A stretch of 64,000 nt of DNA, from positions 62,001 through 126,000 of the forward strand of contig JAFEMH010005378.1 of the NCBI GenBank assembly GCA_022495995.1. The letters are read 5' to 3'. Every line of letters begins with the position of its first letter. The first letter of the stretch is position 1. This document shows, in pieces, positions 34,566 through 46,500 of this stretch. The DNA comes from Adenophora triphylla var. japonica. Lineage: Eukaryota; Streptophyta; Magnoliopsida; Asterales; Campanulaceae. Made by a program: the position numbers and the translations under genes. A model generated the notes under the pieces. That model ran no database searches and was not told the origin of the DNA. It saw only the letters and a program-made list of their open reading frames with translations.

Positions 34566-37500
34566 GAAAAATGAACCTGTTTCTCGAGGTACAAAGCTAA
34601 TTTTGCACTAACAGTGGTCTTTCCAACACCTTGCAGACCAGCAAGTAGAATTACCGTGGGGCCAGACTTTGCGAAAGTCAGTTCCGACACCTTTCCACCC
34701 ATCAGCTTCACAAGCTCGCTGTGCACAATCTGGAATAAGTAAATGAAGTAACATATTCAATCACAGCAATAAGTTTGGATATCGTTAAGCTTTTAAGGCC
34801 ATATAGGAACAGAAGGCATGAGTTTGGAGATTGTTAGGTAACTTGCCATATCCAGCACTAATAATTTCAAAGTTTTTCTAAGAAAAATATTAGAAGATGA
34901 TAAATATAAGCAATGATTGAGATAAAAATCTCAGTCTGGACTTGTTTGTTGAAGACAAATACCAAAACAAGAAAAAAAATGTACAAGAGAAATATCTTCA
35001 TCTCCGTAGTATACGCCAAGAAACATACATACTTTAACCAATTGCTGATCAGGTTTCACTCCTGGAGATACTCCAACACCAACAGCTTCTTCTGTTACAG
35101 CTTCAACAAACCTTCTCACAACCGGAAGACTAACCTGTCAACCAAATCCACAGCCAATACTAATCAGAGATAACTATGTTGGTGAATACACAAACACACA
35201 GCACACACCTTCACAACAGATTAGAAAATGTTAAATACTAGTAGAAAATTTTACTCACATCTGCTTCTAAAAGAGCTCTCCTAATGTCTCTCATGGGTTC
35301 CGCAATGTTTTCCTTTGTCAAGACATCTGAAGCACAGATATTTAATAAGCAACAGCTAATCAACAAAAAAGTGTGAGAAATATATGCAACTGGAGGAAGG
35401 TTCAAATGCAGATCTTATAACGAAATTTAGCATACATAGCGAATTAGCGATGGTTTGCCATTTTATAGAAACAAAGAAAGTGCAAGTAATCTTTGGGTGA
35501 AGAGTACTAAGGATTGTTACAAAAGAGCACTCAATCTTGAACATTAATAGAATGCATCAGACATTTACGCAGAAAACAGGATGCTAGGCATCTTATCCAA
35601 CAAAATACAGTACTTTGACCCCCAAGAACATCTCATACCAATACAATATGTCACAGAAATACACTTTGAACAGTTGGTAGAGAATATATATACATGCTGA
35701 ATGATTACCCAATAAATATTTCCTCATAACCCTCAACATTTCCAGAGACTCATAAAAGTCAACCATCTCTTACCAGCACCATACAAAAACTTAGACACCT
35801 TCACAAACAACTTCTGCCCTACCATGTACTACCTCTGTCCCAAAATGAATGACCAAAAAAAATTTTTTCAGCATTTTTTGTTTCAGGCCATTGAAAAATG
35901 TTTGTCACTTTCCAAAAGTAGAGTTGTTCTTATCCACACTTGCAGTACTACCCTCATGACAAGTAACACATTTGTCATTTCAATTTTGCTACAGCACTTA
36001 ACATAAAATGTAAGCATAGAAGAGCAAGGGAAAGTTTATATACTTGGTACGGCGATTATTTGCATGCATTAGAAAAAGGTTTATCATGATAAAAGCCCCA
36101 TGTCCCTACACCCATGTGGGATTGAAGCTATTCATCTCAAACTACCCTGGCTGAGGCTTCGAAATACTAAAGCTAATCTTGAGAATTGTGACTTCAGCTC
36201 TAAACACCTAACCAGATACTTGTAAAAACCCCATATCTAATCCAGATAACAGCTAAACAGCTTACGTGCCCTTCTGTTAGGTTCATATAGCATGCCCTTG
36301 ACAAAACTCCACCATAGCTAAGAAAATAGTGATCACCAATAACAGCTCATATGTCTGTTTCTGTCAAAATATAGCTCCTCATTCAGCCTTTGGAGCTCTA
36401 CTTTTAAAATTAATACATTGCAATTTGAACCAAAACTTTACTCCCTCCGTCCCAAAATGATCTTCCTACTTTTTTTGACATTACTACGAATAAACTATGA
36501 GCAATAATTTCAGGTTGATTTAATTATACTAATATAAATCTAAAACTTGTAATTGATACACCATCAACAATACTATCAATAACAAGTTTTACATTTTCAT
36601 AAGGATAATTAAATCAACCTAAAATAATTGCTCAAAGTTCATTCATAGTAATAACAAAAATCGGAAGATCATTTTGGGACAAAGGGAGTATTTCTCAGGC
36701 ATAAAAGTGTCAATAATAACGCTTGCGATGTTTCATACTCAAAAAACTTAAAGCCAGTAGACATATAAGCTCCATCTATGCAGATTCAAAGAAAACATTT
36801 ATGTGTGCACAGGATGCAGCTTGGCCCAAGAATTCAGTGGAAAGTAGAAGTTGGAAAGAGAAAAGCTTTCATCTTTTCCTTACTAATAAAACAACTTAAA
36901 GTAGGCAGCAGTCAAAATATCAGTACGAGCTATGATATCCAAAACATCTATAGTATAAATGAGGGTTGTCCACCTCACCAAAGGAACAGTACTATGAATA
37001 GTTTCAATGGCCGAATTTCCCATTTTGCCCTCACTATTTTGTCCCTTTCCCATTTTGCCCTTAAAAAAAAAACAACGTGTCATCGGACACGGGCTTAATT
37101 AAAAAAAACAAATGTGTCCTCGGACACGGGCTTATTCTAGTTTCTTATAATTCAAACATACTAATCCCTCCATCTCCAAAAAGATATTCTCACTATCACC
37201 TTTGGTTTGTCCCATCAAAATAGTCTTATTTCTAATAAAGGATATACGTATAATGCAACTTCAAGAACGTACAAAAAAGTAAAGCTACAGTATTAAAAGA
37301 TTTGATTGACAATTTGGACTATCTTTTTGAGATAGGAGGACTATTAAGCCTGGGTTTACCCACAACAAACTACAACATATTTGTATCAAGTAATCAGCAA
37401 GAACATAAATAATTAAGTTTAAACAACCCAGCTCCACCAGTATTAGACTATTAGCTATATGCTACACCCACTGTTCCACCCAAAGAGTCGTATTTCTTTT

Positions 37501-40500
37501 TCATGATGTTCCGTTAAACGGGTGTAATTTGGAATCTTAAGTTTACATCTCTCAAGAAGTTCCAACTTTGACAAGACAACAAATATATGTGTTCAAATGG
37601 GTTAGTTTCATACTTCCCTTCAACTCAATCCTACTTTTGTTACATAATACTATTTCATTCCAGAGTTTAATTTTAAAAGGGTTTGCTAGCAATTTACTCA
37701 TTATTCTACCTTTACTTCCATGTATCGCAGAAAACAAATTACTTCCTAAGCAGTGGTGAAGTCGCATTGGTAGCAAAGTGTTTTGTCTTTTAAAAGCCAT
37801 CATTGTACAACCTTTGAAATTTAAAAATATTTTTATTTAGCATTACGCATAATAGAAATTTTAATTTGACCCCCTTTTAGTGAAGAAGAAAAATAACATA
37901 GTTATATTTTGAAAAGGCTCGCTCTTTAAGCCAAACTTGTACATCATAAGTTCATAATGTAACATTTTACTCTTAAAAAAGCCGACACCCTTCAAAGAAA
38001 GTCATAGCTTCGCCACTGCTTCCAAGGATCATGTTCTGTCGTTCAAATGATAATTAATCCCTCAGTTCAATTCAAGACTGCACGAGTGAAACCAAGAGAG
38101 GCACATCTTCACTACGGAGTATTTGATTTTCAAATGAGGATTTTTTTTTTCCTTTCCCTACTGAGTCAAATTGAGTAAAATCTGCATAATAGTTCACACG
38201 CTAGCACATGTGAGAATTAGAAAACCCTTAGGTTGTTTATTCACAAACTCTTAATATATATACAAGAGAGAGTCCTATTCTAATAAGGAGAAGGAGTTTC
38301 CTTATTCTAATCATCCTATTCTAATAATGAGAAGGAGTTTCCTTATTCTAATCATCCTATTTTAATAAGGAGAAGGAGTTTCCTTATTCTAATCACAATA
38401 CAAATATTTAGTTGCCTAATCTAAACACATGAGGATATTGACAAGGAATAATATAGAGAAAATCAAGCAAATAACTCTAGGAAACTTTAGGAGGAGATTC
38501 CTTAATATCCTTAATATGCCCCCGCAAGATGGACGATCCTTGGAGAAGACCAATCTTGAAAATGAGTTGATCGAAGCATAGACGAGATAGTGGTTTTGTC
38601 AGAACATCAGCAAGTTGGTCATTACCAGAAATGTGCTGCACACGGAGAGAGCCAGACTGAACCTGTTCACGGACAAAATGAAACGAGAGAGCCACATGTT
38701 TCATCCGAGAGTGAAAAACCGGATTTGAGGAATAAGTTGTGGCACCAAGGTTGTCACAGTATATAACCGACGGAGAAGTAAGAGAAATACCGAGCTCAAT
38801 AAGCAGATTCCGAACCCAAGTAATCTCAGCAGCGGTGTCAGCAATGGCACAAAACTCGGCCTCAGTGGTGGAGCGGGCAAGAGCACGTTGCATGCGGGAG
38901 GACCAAGTAACCGGGTTACGACCAAGGTAAACAAAGAAATCAGAGGTGGATACAAAGTCATCTTTGTCACCAGCCCAATCTGCATCACAAAAGGCATGAA
39001 GAGAGGGGGGAGACGTAGAGTAAATCTGGAGACCCAAGTGCATAGTGTCATGAAGGTAGCGGAGGAGCCGCTTGAGAGCAACCCAGTGAGATGATTGGGG
39101 ATTCTGCATGAACTGTTCAAGGGAGTGGTAGTGGATCTTACAAGGGGTGGTGATGTGACCATAGGGGTGGGGAGCGGTTTACAGTCAATCATGTTGTGAC
39201 GGGTGAGAAGATCATGGATGTATTTTGTTTGGGAGAGGAGGATACCATTTTTGTTGGGGACAACCTCTCAACACCCAGAAAATATGATAGAGGACCGAGA
39301 TCCTTGAGAGAGAAACGATTGGACAAGCTAGTGATGAATGATTGAAGGAGCGAGGGTGATGGCCCGGTGACAATGATGTCATCAACATAAACCAAAAGAA
39401 AGATAGGGGTTGGTGTTTTGTTGAGGATAAATAGGGACGGATCGGCTAAGGAGGGGTGAAAGTCATATGTGGTGAGGTAGGTTTTGAGTTCTTGACACCA
39501 AGCACGAGGAGCTTGCTTGAGACCATAGATGGCTTTGGAGAGATGGCATACATGAGAGGGGTTAGTGGAGTCCTCAAAGCCGGGGGGTTGTGTCATAAAC
39601 ACAGATTCGGAGAGTGAACCTTGTAGAAAGGCGTTGTTGACATCAAGCTGGCGAAGAGGCCAGTGGTTGGTTGTGGCAAGTGAGAGAAGGTGCCTGGCTT
39701 AGCGGGTTTGACAACGGGATCGAAGGTTTCGGCAGAATCAACACCGGGTTGTTGGTGAAAGCCCTTGGCTACAAGTCGAGCCTCAGATTTCGAATTGTGT
39801 TATCGTGGTCAGACTTGATGCGAAAGACCCTTTTGCACCCGACAATGTTGTGGGCCGCGGGGGAACTAAATTCCGTGTTTTATTTCGAGCGAGAGAATTC
39901 CTCAATCGTGGCGTTACGCCTGGTGTGGGATGTAGAGAGAGCTTGTTTGGTGGTGGCGGGAAGGCTTGTGGGTGAGGGGAGTAGGGATAGGTCAGGTTGG
40001 CATATTTGGGGTTGGGCCTGGGTGATACCCATGACACCGGTGGTGATGGTGCGGGTAGGAGGGGGGCGGAGCTGCTGGGTATGGAGGGCGATCGCGCGGA
40101 GGAGGGGGGCAATCGCGCGAAGTTTCTGGATGGGAGGGGCGATCGCACGAATCTGGGGGGCGATCGCGCGGGTTTTCTGGTTTGGCGTGGGTTGTTTCGG
40201 GCTGGCTGGAAGGGTGATGGATGGTTAGGGCAGGGAGGGTTTGAGAGGGGGTGGGTAGGGGGAGGGGTGAGGAGATTGGGTGGTGGTTGAATGGAGGGTG
40301 TAGTGTTTAGGACAGGGAGAAATAGAGTGTGCCAATCGAAGGGAGGGGGAGCGGAAGCAATGGGGGGAATGGAGGTGAGGGAGGTGTAGGGAAATGTGTT
40401 TTCAACAAAACGGACATGGCGGGAGGTGTAGACTCGATGGGAGGTGGGGTCAAAGCAGTAATACACATTTTGCGTGGGTGAGTAACCAACAAAGATACAT

Positions 40501-43500
40501 GGAATGGATTTAGGGGCTAGCTTGTGGGGGGTATAAGGGCGAAGCCAAGGATAGCAGAGACAACCAAAGCTTCGTAATTTGGTGTAGTTTGGAGGGCAAT
40601 GGAATAGGCAAAGGTAGGTGGAATCATTGTTGAGGGTGGGGGTAGGCATTTTGTTTACGAGAGAGGTGGCAGTGGTGAGAGCATAGGGCCAAAAGGTGAG
40701 GGGTAGGTTGGCATGGGAGAGAAGGGTGAGACCTGTTTCAACAATGTGACGGTGACGACGTTCGGCATACCTATTATGTTCAGGAGTGTGAGGTGGAGTG
40801 GTGAGATGAGTGATACCGTTTTGAGCCAGAGAGTGGGTGTGAGTTTGAGGTATTCACCCCCGTTATCGAAGTAGACTTGGATGATAGGACGTTGGAAGTA
40901 TTTTTCGACTAGTGTTTTGAAACGAAGGAATATGTCGTAGGTGTCAGATTTGTGTTTTAGGGGTAGAACCAAATGTATTTGGTGAAGTGGTCGACAAAGA
41001 TGTCATAGTATTTAAATTTGTCAAGGGAATAAACTGGAGAAGTCCATACATCAGAAAATATAAGATCTAGAGGAGCATGTGAAATTAGAGAAGAGGATGC
41101 AAATGGTAGTTTGTGGCTTTTGTTAATGAAACAAGAGTTACACGGAGATAAACTAGAGGAAACAGATAAATGGAATTTGCTACGTAGTAGACTAAGAATA
41201 GGGGGAGCGGGATGGCCTAATCTATGATGCCACAATTGCGAAGAGATGACGCTTGAATGAGCTTGAATGGGCGGAGGGTGCCAAATGTAAACGCCATCCT
41301 CAAGGTCTCCGTGGATAAGGGTTTGACTCGTAGCTTTGTCTTTAATGAGAAAAGACGAGTGTGAGAATTCAATAATGGCATTATTGTCACGACAAAATTG
41401 AGATACAGAGAGAATGTTACGAGTGATAAGAGGAACATGTAAGACATGATTGAAAAGAAGAGGGGGAGAGGGTGTGGAGAGAGAGAATGAACCTGTGTTA
41501 GAGATAGGAAGAGAGGAACCATCTCCTATAATGACGTCGTCACTGCCATTGTAGGGTGTGTGTAAGGCTAGGTTGGAGAGGTCATTAGTGATGTGGTTGG
41601 TGGCACCGCTATCAATAAGCCAGGAGGGAGGGGGAGAGGGAGTATGGTGGGCGGCTGAGTGGGCTTGGGGTTTTTGGTGGTTGGGGTTTGGGTTTCGGTA
41701 TTGGCGAGGTTGAGAGGAGCAATTTACGGTGGGGTGGTCACGTTTGAATTGACGACATTTGGAGAGGATATGACCAATGGTACTACAATATTGGCACTTG
41801 CCCTTGTAGGGGAAGGGCGAGGGTCTATGGGAGGAAGGAGAAGGATTGGAGGTATGGTAGGAGTTATGGGTGGGTGATGGGCAGATTTGGGCGGTGAAGG
41901 CGGTGGTGGGGAGGGTATTGGTGGAGGAGGGGGAGCCGGCCATAGGGATAGAGGGGAGGGGATGCCGGATTTTTGAAGGGATTTAGGCTATGGATCTTTG
42001 AAGCTCTGATACTGATATGACATAATTTATACTATCTATTTCCTATGTTTCCGTCCCTATAATTCTCTATTTTTATGTATTTAGTATAGGTTTGATGTAA
42101 TTTGAGTGAAATATGTATTGATAGTATTTAGGGAGATTCTATTGTAATTCGAGGGTATTTGAGTTATTTTAATTCATAGTCGGATGTAAATTTTCATGAA
42201 GCAAAAGTCAAAGCAAGAAGGGGATCAAAGATTGGGAAGATGAAGACTGTTTTGCAGAAAATTGGAAATTTAAAGGACTAAAGTGCAAAGTAGGAAGCTC
42301 CAGTGACCAAAGTGAAAAAACTGGAAGTTGGATTGATAAACGGGGACGGAAACAAATCTGAAGTGTTTGTCTTTAATTGTTTTACAACTTAGTTTTTAAT
42401 TCCCGTTTTAGGAATTTAATAAAATCAATTTTAAACCCCCAATCTTGTCAAGTGACAATTGTGCAATTAAATAACCGTTCTTCAGTGGATCGACCCTAGA
42501 CTTGTCCTAGCTGCAGTTTTGTAGCCGAATCTTGTCTTGGTAATTAATTTGTAGGCGTGCGACTTTAGCCTGTCAAATTTTGGCGCCGTTGCCGGGGAAC
42601 GGTGTTTATTTGTTTGCACTCTTATTCTTTTTCTTAATCTATTTCTTTTTCTTTTTCTTTTTTTTTTCTGTTTAGTTGAGCTTTAATATTATTGTCATCT
42701 TGTGGTGTGGAACCTTTTATGATCCATACCCGTTCTTCTAATCAACTTGCTAGTCCCTTTGTTCCAGAAATTGAAAGATATTTTAGGTACAGAAGAAGTT
42801 TGCATCTGGAAGAGATGAATAATAATAACGATAGGGGTGATCATAAGCCATCTGTTTGTGTTATTTATGTGAGGAGGAAGAAGAAAGTTGATGGGCAAAT
42901 GGTGTCTATAGAGCCCAAACAGAAGGTTGAAAAGAGTGTTGAGCCAGAGTTGGAGGTGGAGAAGAAGGTGGATGAGAAAATTCTTGAAGAGAAGTATATT
43001 CTACCCGTGTTTCCTGTTTATGAGCCTGTCCCTCCGTTTCCTTGTGCATTGAAGGAGGATAGAAAATCGGAGACTGACAAGGCTATCTTTGACACATTTA
43101 AGAGACTAGAGAGAAATCAGAAGGAAAGGAGTCAGAAAAAGGTGAAGATCTTGGAGCATGTGTACGTGATTTATAAGAAAAAGAGCACAAAAATTTCTTG
43201 GGAGGTCCCCAAGAAAAAGAAAAAGAAGATAAAGGCCAAGAAAAAGGCCACAAATTTGTTTTGGGATCCACCCGATTTAATCAAGAATGATGCAAATGTG
43301 TGGAAAATTGTGGGTATTTGTACTCGTGAATGTGCGAGGTGGGCCAAGGGAAGAAAAGTTAAGACCAAAAAGAAGGTGTCCACCTTTAATCCCCATTGAA
43401 ATGGGAATCCGGTCGGGCTAACGACCTTAATCAAATGCGCTTATTGGGAGGCAATCCAAGAAGGTATGTTTTAGTTGTTTTATTTATTAGTTTAGTTTGT

Positions 43501-46500
43501 ATTTTAAATTTTTTGTTTTATATAATTTATTTTACGGCTCGAATCGGTGCTACTAAGGTATTTTTGTTGTTGGTGTTTTGTGTAGGAAATTGCAAAAGGT
43601 GGGAGAGGAGAAAAAATTATGGGCCTTTTCGATTCAAAAAAAAAAAAAGGCCTAAAAAAATGGAGTCTCGTTAAAAAAAAAAAAGGGGCCTAAGGAAAAA
43701 AATCTTTAAAAAAAAATTATTGCCGCAGAATATTAAAAAATCGTGAGGCGCCAGCCTCATATTTTATGAGGTGCCCGCCTGGACGGCAGTGAGTTCCAAA
43801 ATCCGCAAATGCTTTGAGCGCCGGCCCCAAACTAATCCCATGCGGCCGCTCCACCTGACCAAATCCAAGCTAGGCCATTCCTTCCCAGGCATTCCATTCA
43901 TGCAACCATGTATCATTTCAGCTGCAGCCCTCTTTCTTCCATTTAACTGTAGTTAAACCCTTGAACTTCCATATTTTACAATTTGGTCCCTAAAACTTCA
44001 AACCAAGCTTAACTTTCCCCATTTTTTACCTAATTTCATTTTAGCCCCTGTTCTTTCAAACCCTTGAAAATGGGTCATTATTCAACCATGATCAATAACA
44101 ATATGGGAGTAGCTCGAGCCAAGGACCATCATGGGGGTCAGATTGGTTTCCACCGCCTCAGTAGTCCCGGAAGGTATCCTCATCCCTTAGCCCCTGTTCT
44201 TTCAAACCCTTGAAAATGGGTTATTATTCAACTATGATCAATAACAATATGGGAGTAGCTCGAGCCAAGGACCATCATGGGGGTCAGATTGGTTTCCACC
44301 GCCTCAGTAGTCCCGGAAGGTATCCTCATCCCTTAGCCCCTGTTCTTTCAAACCCTTGAAAATGGGTTATTATTCAACTATGATCAATAACAATATGGGA
44401 GTAGCTCGAGCCAAGGACCATCATGGGGGTCAGATTGGTTTCCACCGCCTCAGTAGTCCCGGAAGGTATCCTCATCCCTTTCTTATTTGTTTTGTAGTAA
44501 TGCATATGGGACTATGCATGGTTTAGTGAGGGGGTAGGGTATCTGCTTGTTGTTTGTATATGTTTATTTTGAAAAAAAAAATTGAAAAAAAAAAAAAAGA
44601 AATGAGAGGCTAGGTAAATACCGGAAACGGCACCTAGGCAAAAGGAGAGGGTGTGTTGTAAATTGAAAAAAAAAATGAGAAAAAAAAATGAAAAAAAATG
44701 AGAGGCCAAGTGAAACCCGAAAGGGCGCTTAGGAAAAAGGTGAGAATTGAGTAGTTTCTATCTGTTATATCACCGGAGTTGGAGACATAAGGGAGGTTTG
44801 GAGTGTTGGGTAGGACCACTTTGGAGTAGGAGGTATGGATAGTGGTGCCTAGGATTTAGAAATCCTTGTTCACTGTTGGAGTTATAAGGGGTGTTGGTGC
44901 TTTTCACGAGGTAAATTTTTGCTTAAGGGTCGCAACCTTAGCAATTATTTCTTTTTATGAGGGTGTATGTAGTGTGAACCAAGCGTGGGGGAAACATAGG
45001 ACACATTTAGTTCCCCTTGGCTTTTATTTGTGTGGACCTTGGTTTGGATACCGTTTTATTATGAGAGTTGGTATCAAGCTAAGGTCATTATTTTCATTGT
45101 TTATATTTTGGTGTTATAAGGACACGGTGTTTCTATTACTCTGATGGCTATTATTTTTCTTTGACTCGTGTTGGCGGATTAGAGGAGACTAGGAATCATT
45201 TACCCTCCATGCATCTGTTTTAGACCGGTGTTAGATTGGAGATTAGGATATTACTCAGGGACGAGTAATGGTCTAAGCGTGGGGGTATTTGATATGACAT
45301 AATTTATACTATCTATTTCCTATGTTTCCGTCCCTATAATTCTCTATTTTTATGTATTTAGTATAGGTTTGATGTAATTTGAGTGAAATATGTATTGATA
45401 GTATTTAGGGAGATTCTATTGTAATTCGAGGGTATTTGAGTTATTTTAATTCATAGTCGGATGTAAATTTTCATGAAGCAAAAGTCAAAGCAAGAAGGGG
45501 ATCAAAGATTGGGAAGATGAAGACTGTTTTGCAGAAAATTGGAAATTTAAAGGACTAAAGTGCAAAGTAGGAAGCTCCGGTGACCAAAGTGAAAAAACTG
45601 GAAGTTGGATTGATAAACGGGAACGGAAACAAATCTGAAGTGTTTGCCTTTAATTGTTTTACAACTTAGCCGTTTTAGGAATTTAATAAAATCAATTTTA
45701 AACCCTCAATCTTGTCAAGTGACAATTGTGCAATTAAATAACCGTTCTTCAGTGGATCGACCCTGGACTTGTCCTAGCTGCAGTTTTGTAGCCGAATCTT
45801 GTCGTGGTAATTAATTTGTAGGCGTGCGACTTTAGCCTGTCAGATACCATGTGAGAATTAGAAAACCCTTAGGTTGTTTATTCACAAACTCTTAATATAT
45901 ATACAAGAGAGAGTCATATTCTAATAAGGAGAAGGAGTTTCCTTATTCTAATCATCATATTCTAATAATAAGGAGAATCTTTATTCTAATCATCCTATTT
46001 TAATAAGGAAAAGGAGTTTCCTTATTTTAATCACAATACAAATATTTAGTTGCCTAATCTAAACACATGAAAATATTGACAAGGAATAATATAGAGAAAG
46101 TCAAACAAATAACTTTAGGAAACTTTTTAGGAGGTAATATCCTTAATAGCACACACACAGAGAGAGAAAAGAAAGCAAAACCTTCTCCCTTTAGCTTCTT
46201 CCAAGCTGATTCAAGTCCACCAGAGAGCTGTCCAAACATGTCAGCTCTAATTACCAAGCCTCCCCTCATTTGTTTCCTAACATTCTGCATATTCACCAAT
46301 CCAGACACCTCTCCCTGTCAAACAATTCATTCGCAAGATCAACGAAAACCAAGAACAAATAATTCATCAAATAAATCGAAAAACACATCCAAATCAACAT
46401 TTTTCAAATGGGAAAATTCCTTAAAAAAGTTTTTTCTCACAGTGAATGCATTTCTTGAACGGAGTGAGAGAGATTGAGTTGAGCTAGTCCAGGAGGAGCG

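Larger units (their letters stand above)
42013..45842 (+). mobile_element. Non-autonomous gypsy-type element nested in the intron-2 copia
   Basis: LTRs at 42013-42575 and 45290-45842, target duplication GATAC (42008-42012 and 45843-45847), tRNA-Asp primer site and polypurine tract (gcgtgggggtatt). The only long frame is a Lys-rich 235-codon ORF; no RT or integrase. An Athila-like origin is suggested by the primer and by the start of the ORF. Confidence 0.93.
38204..46153 (-). mobile_element. Ty1/copia element in SRP54 intron 2, same strand as the gene
   Basis: The element proper spans 38209-46148, with target duplication GCACA at 38204-38208 and 46149-46153. LTRs of 308 and 299 bp bound a gag (C-terminal part)-PR-IN-RT-RH body, so the order is copia. 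A 3.8-kb gypsy-type element (42013-45842) has inserted into its primer-binding site. The N-terminal part of gag is missing. Confidence 0.95.

Noticed and set aside
40083..40170. GCGATCGC repeats as the cyanobacterial HIP1 element or plastid DNA
   Set aside because: The sequence lies inside a plant copia pol gene with clear domains on both sides; the match to HIP1 is coincidental.
39671..40290. Gly/Arg-rich forward ORFs of 185 and 97 codons
   Set aside because: Shadows of the reverse-strand copia integrase linker, which has clear homology motifs.
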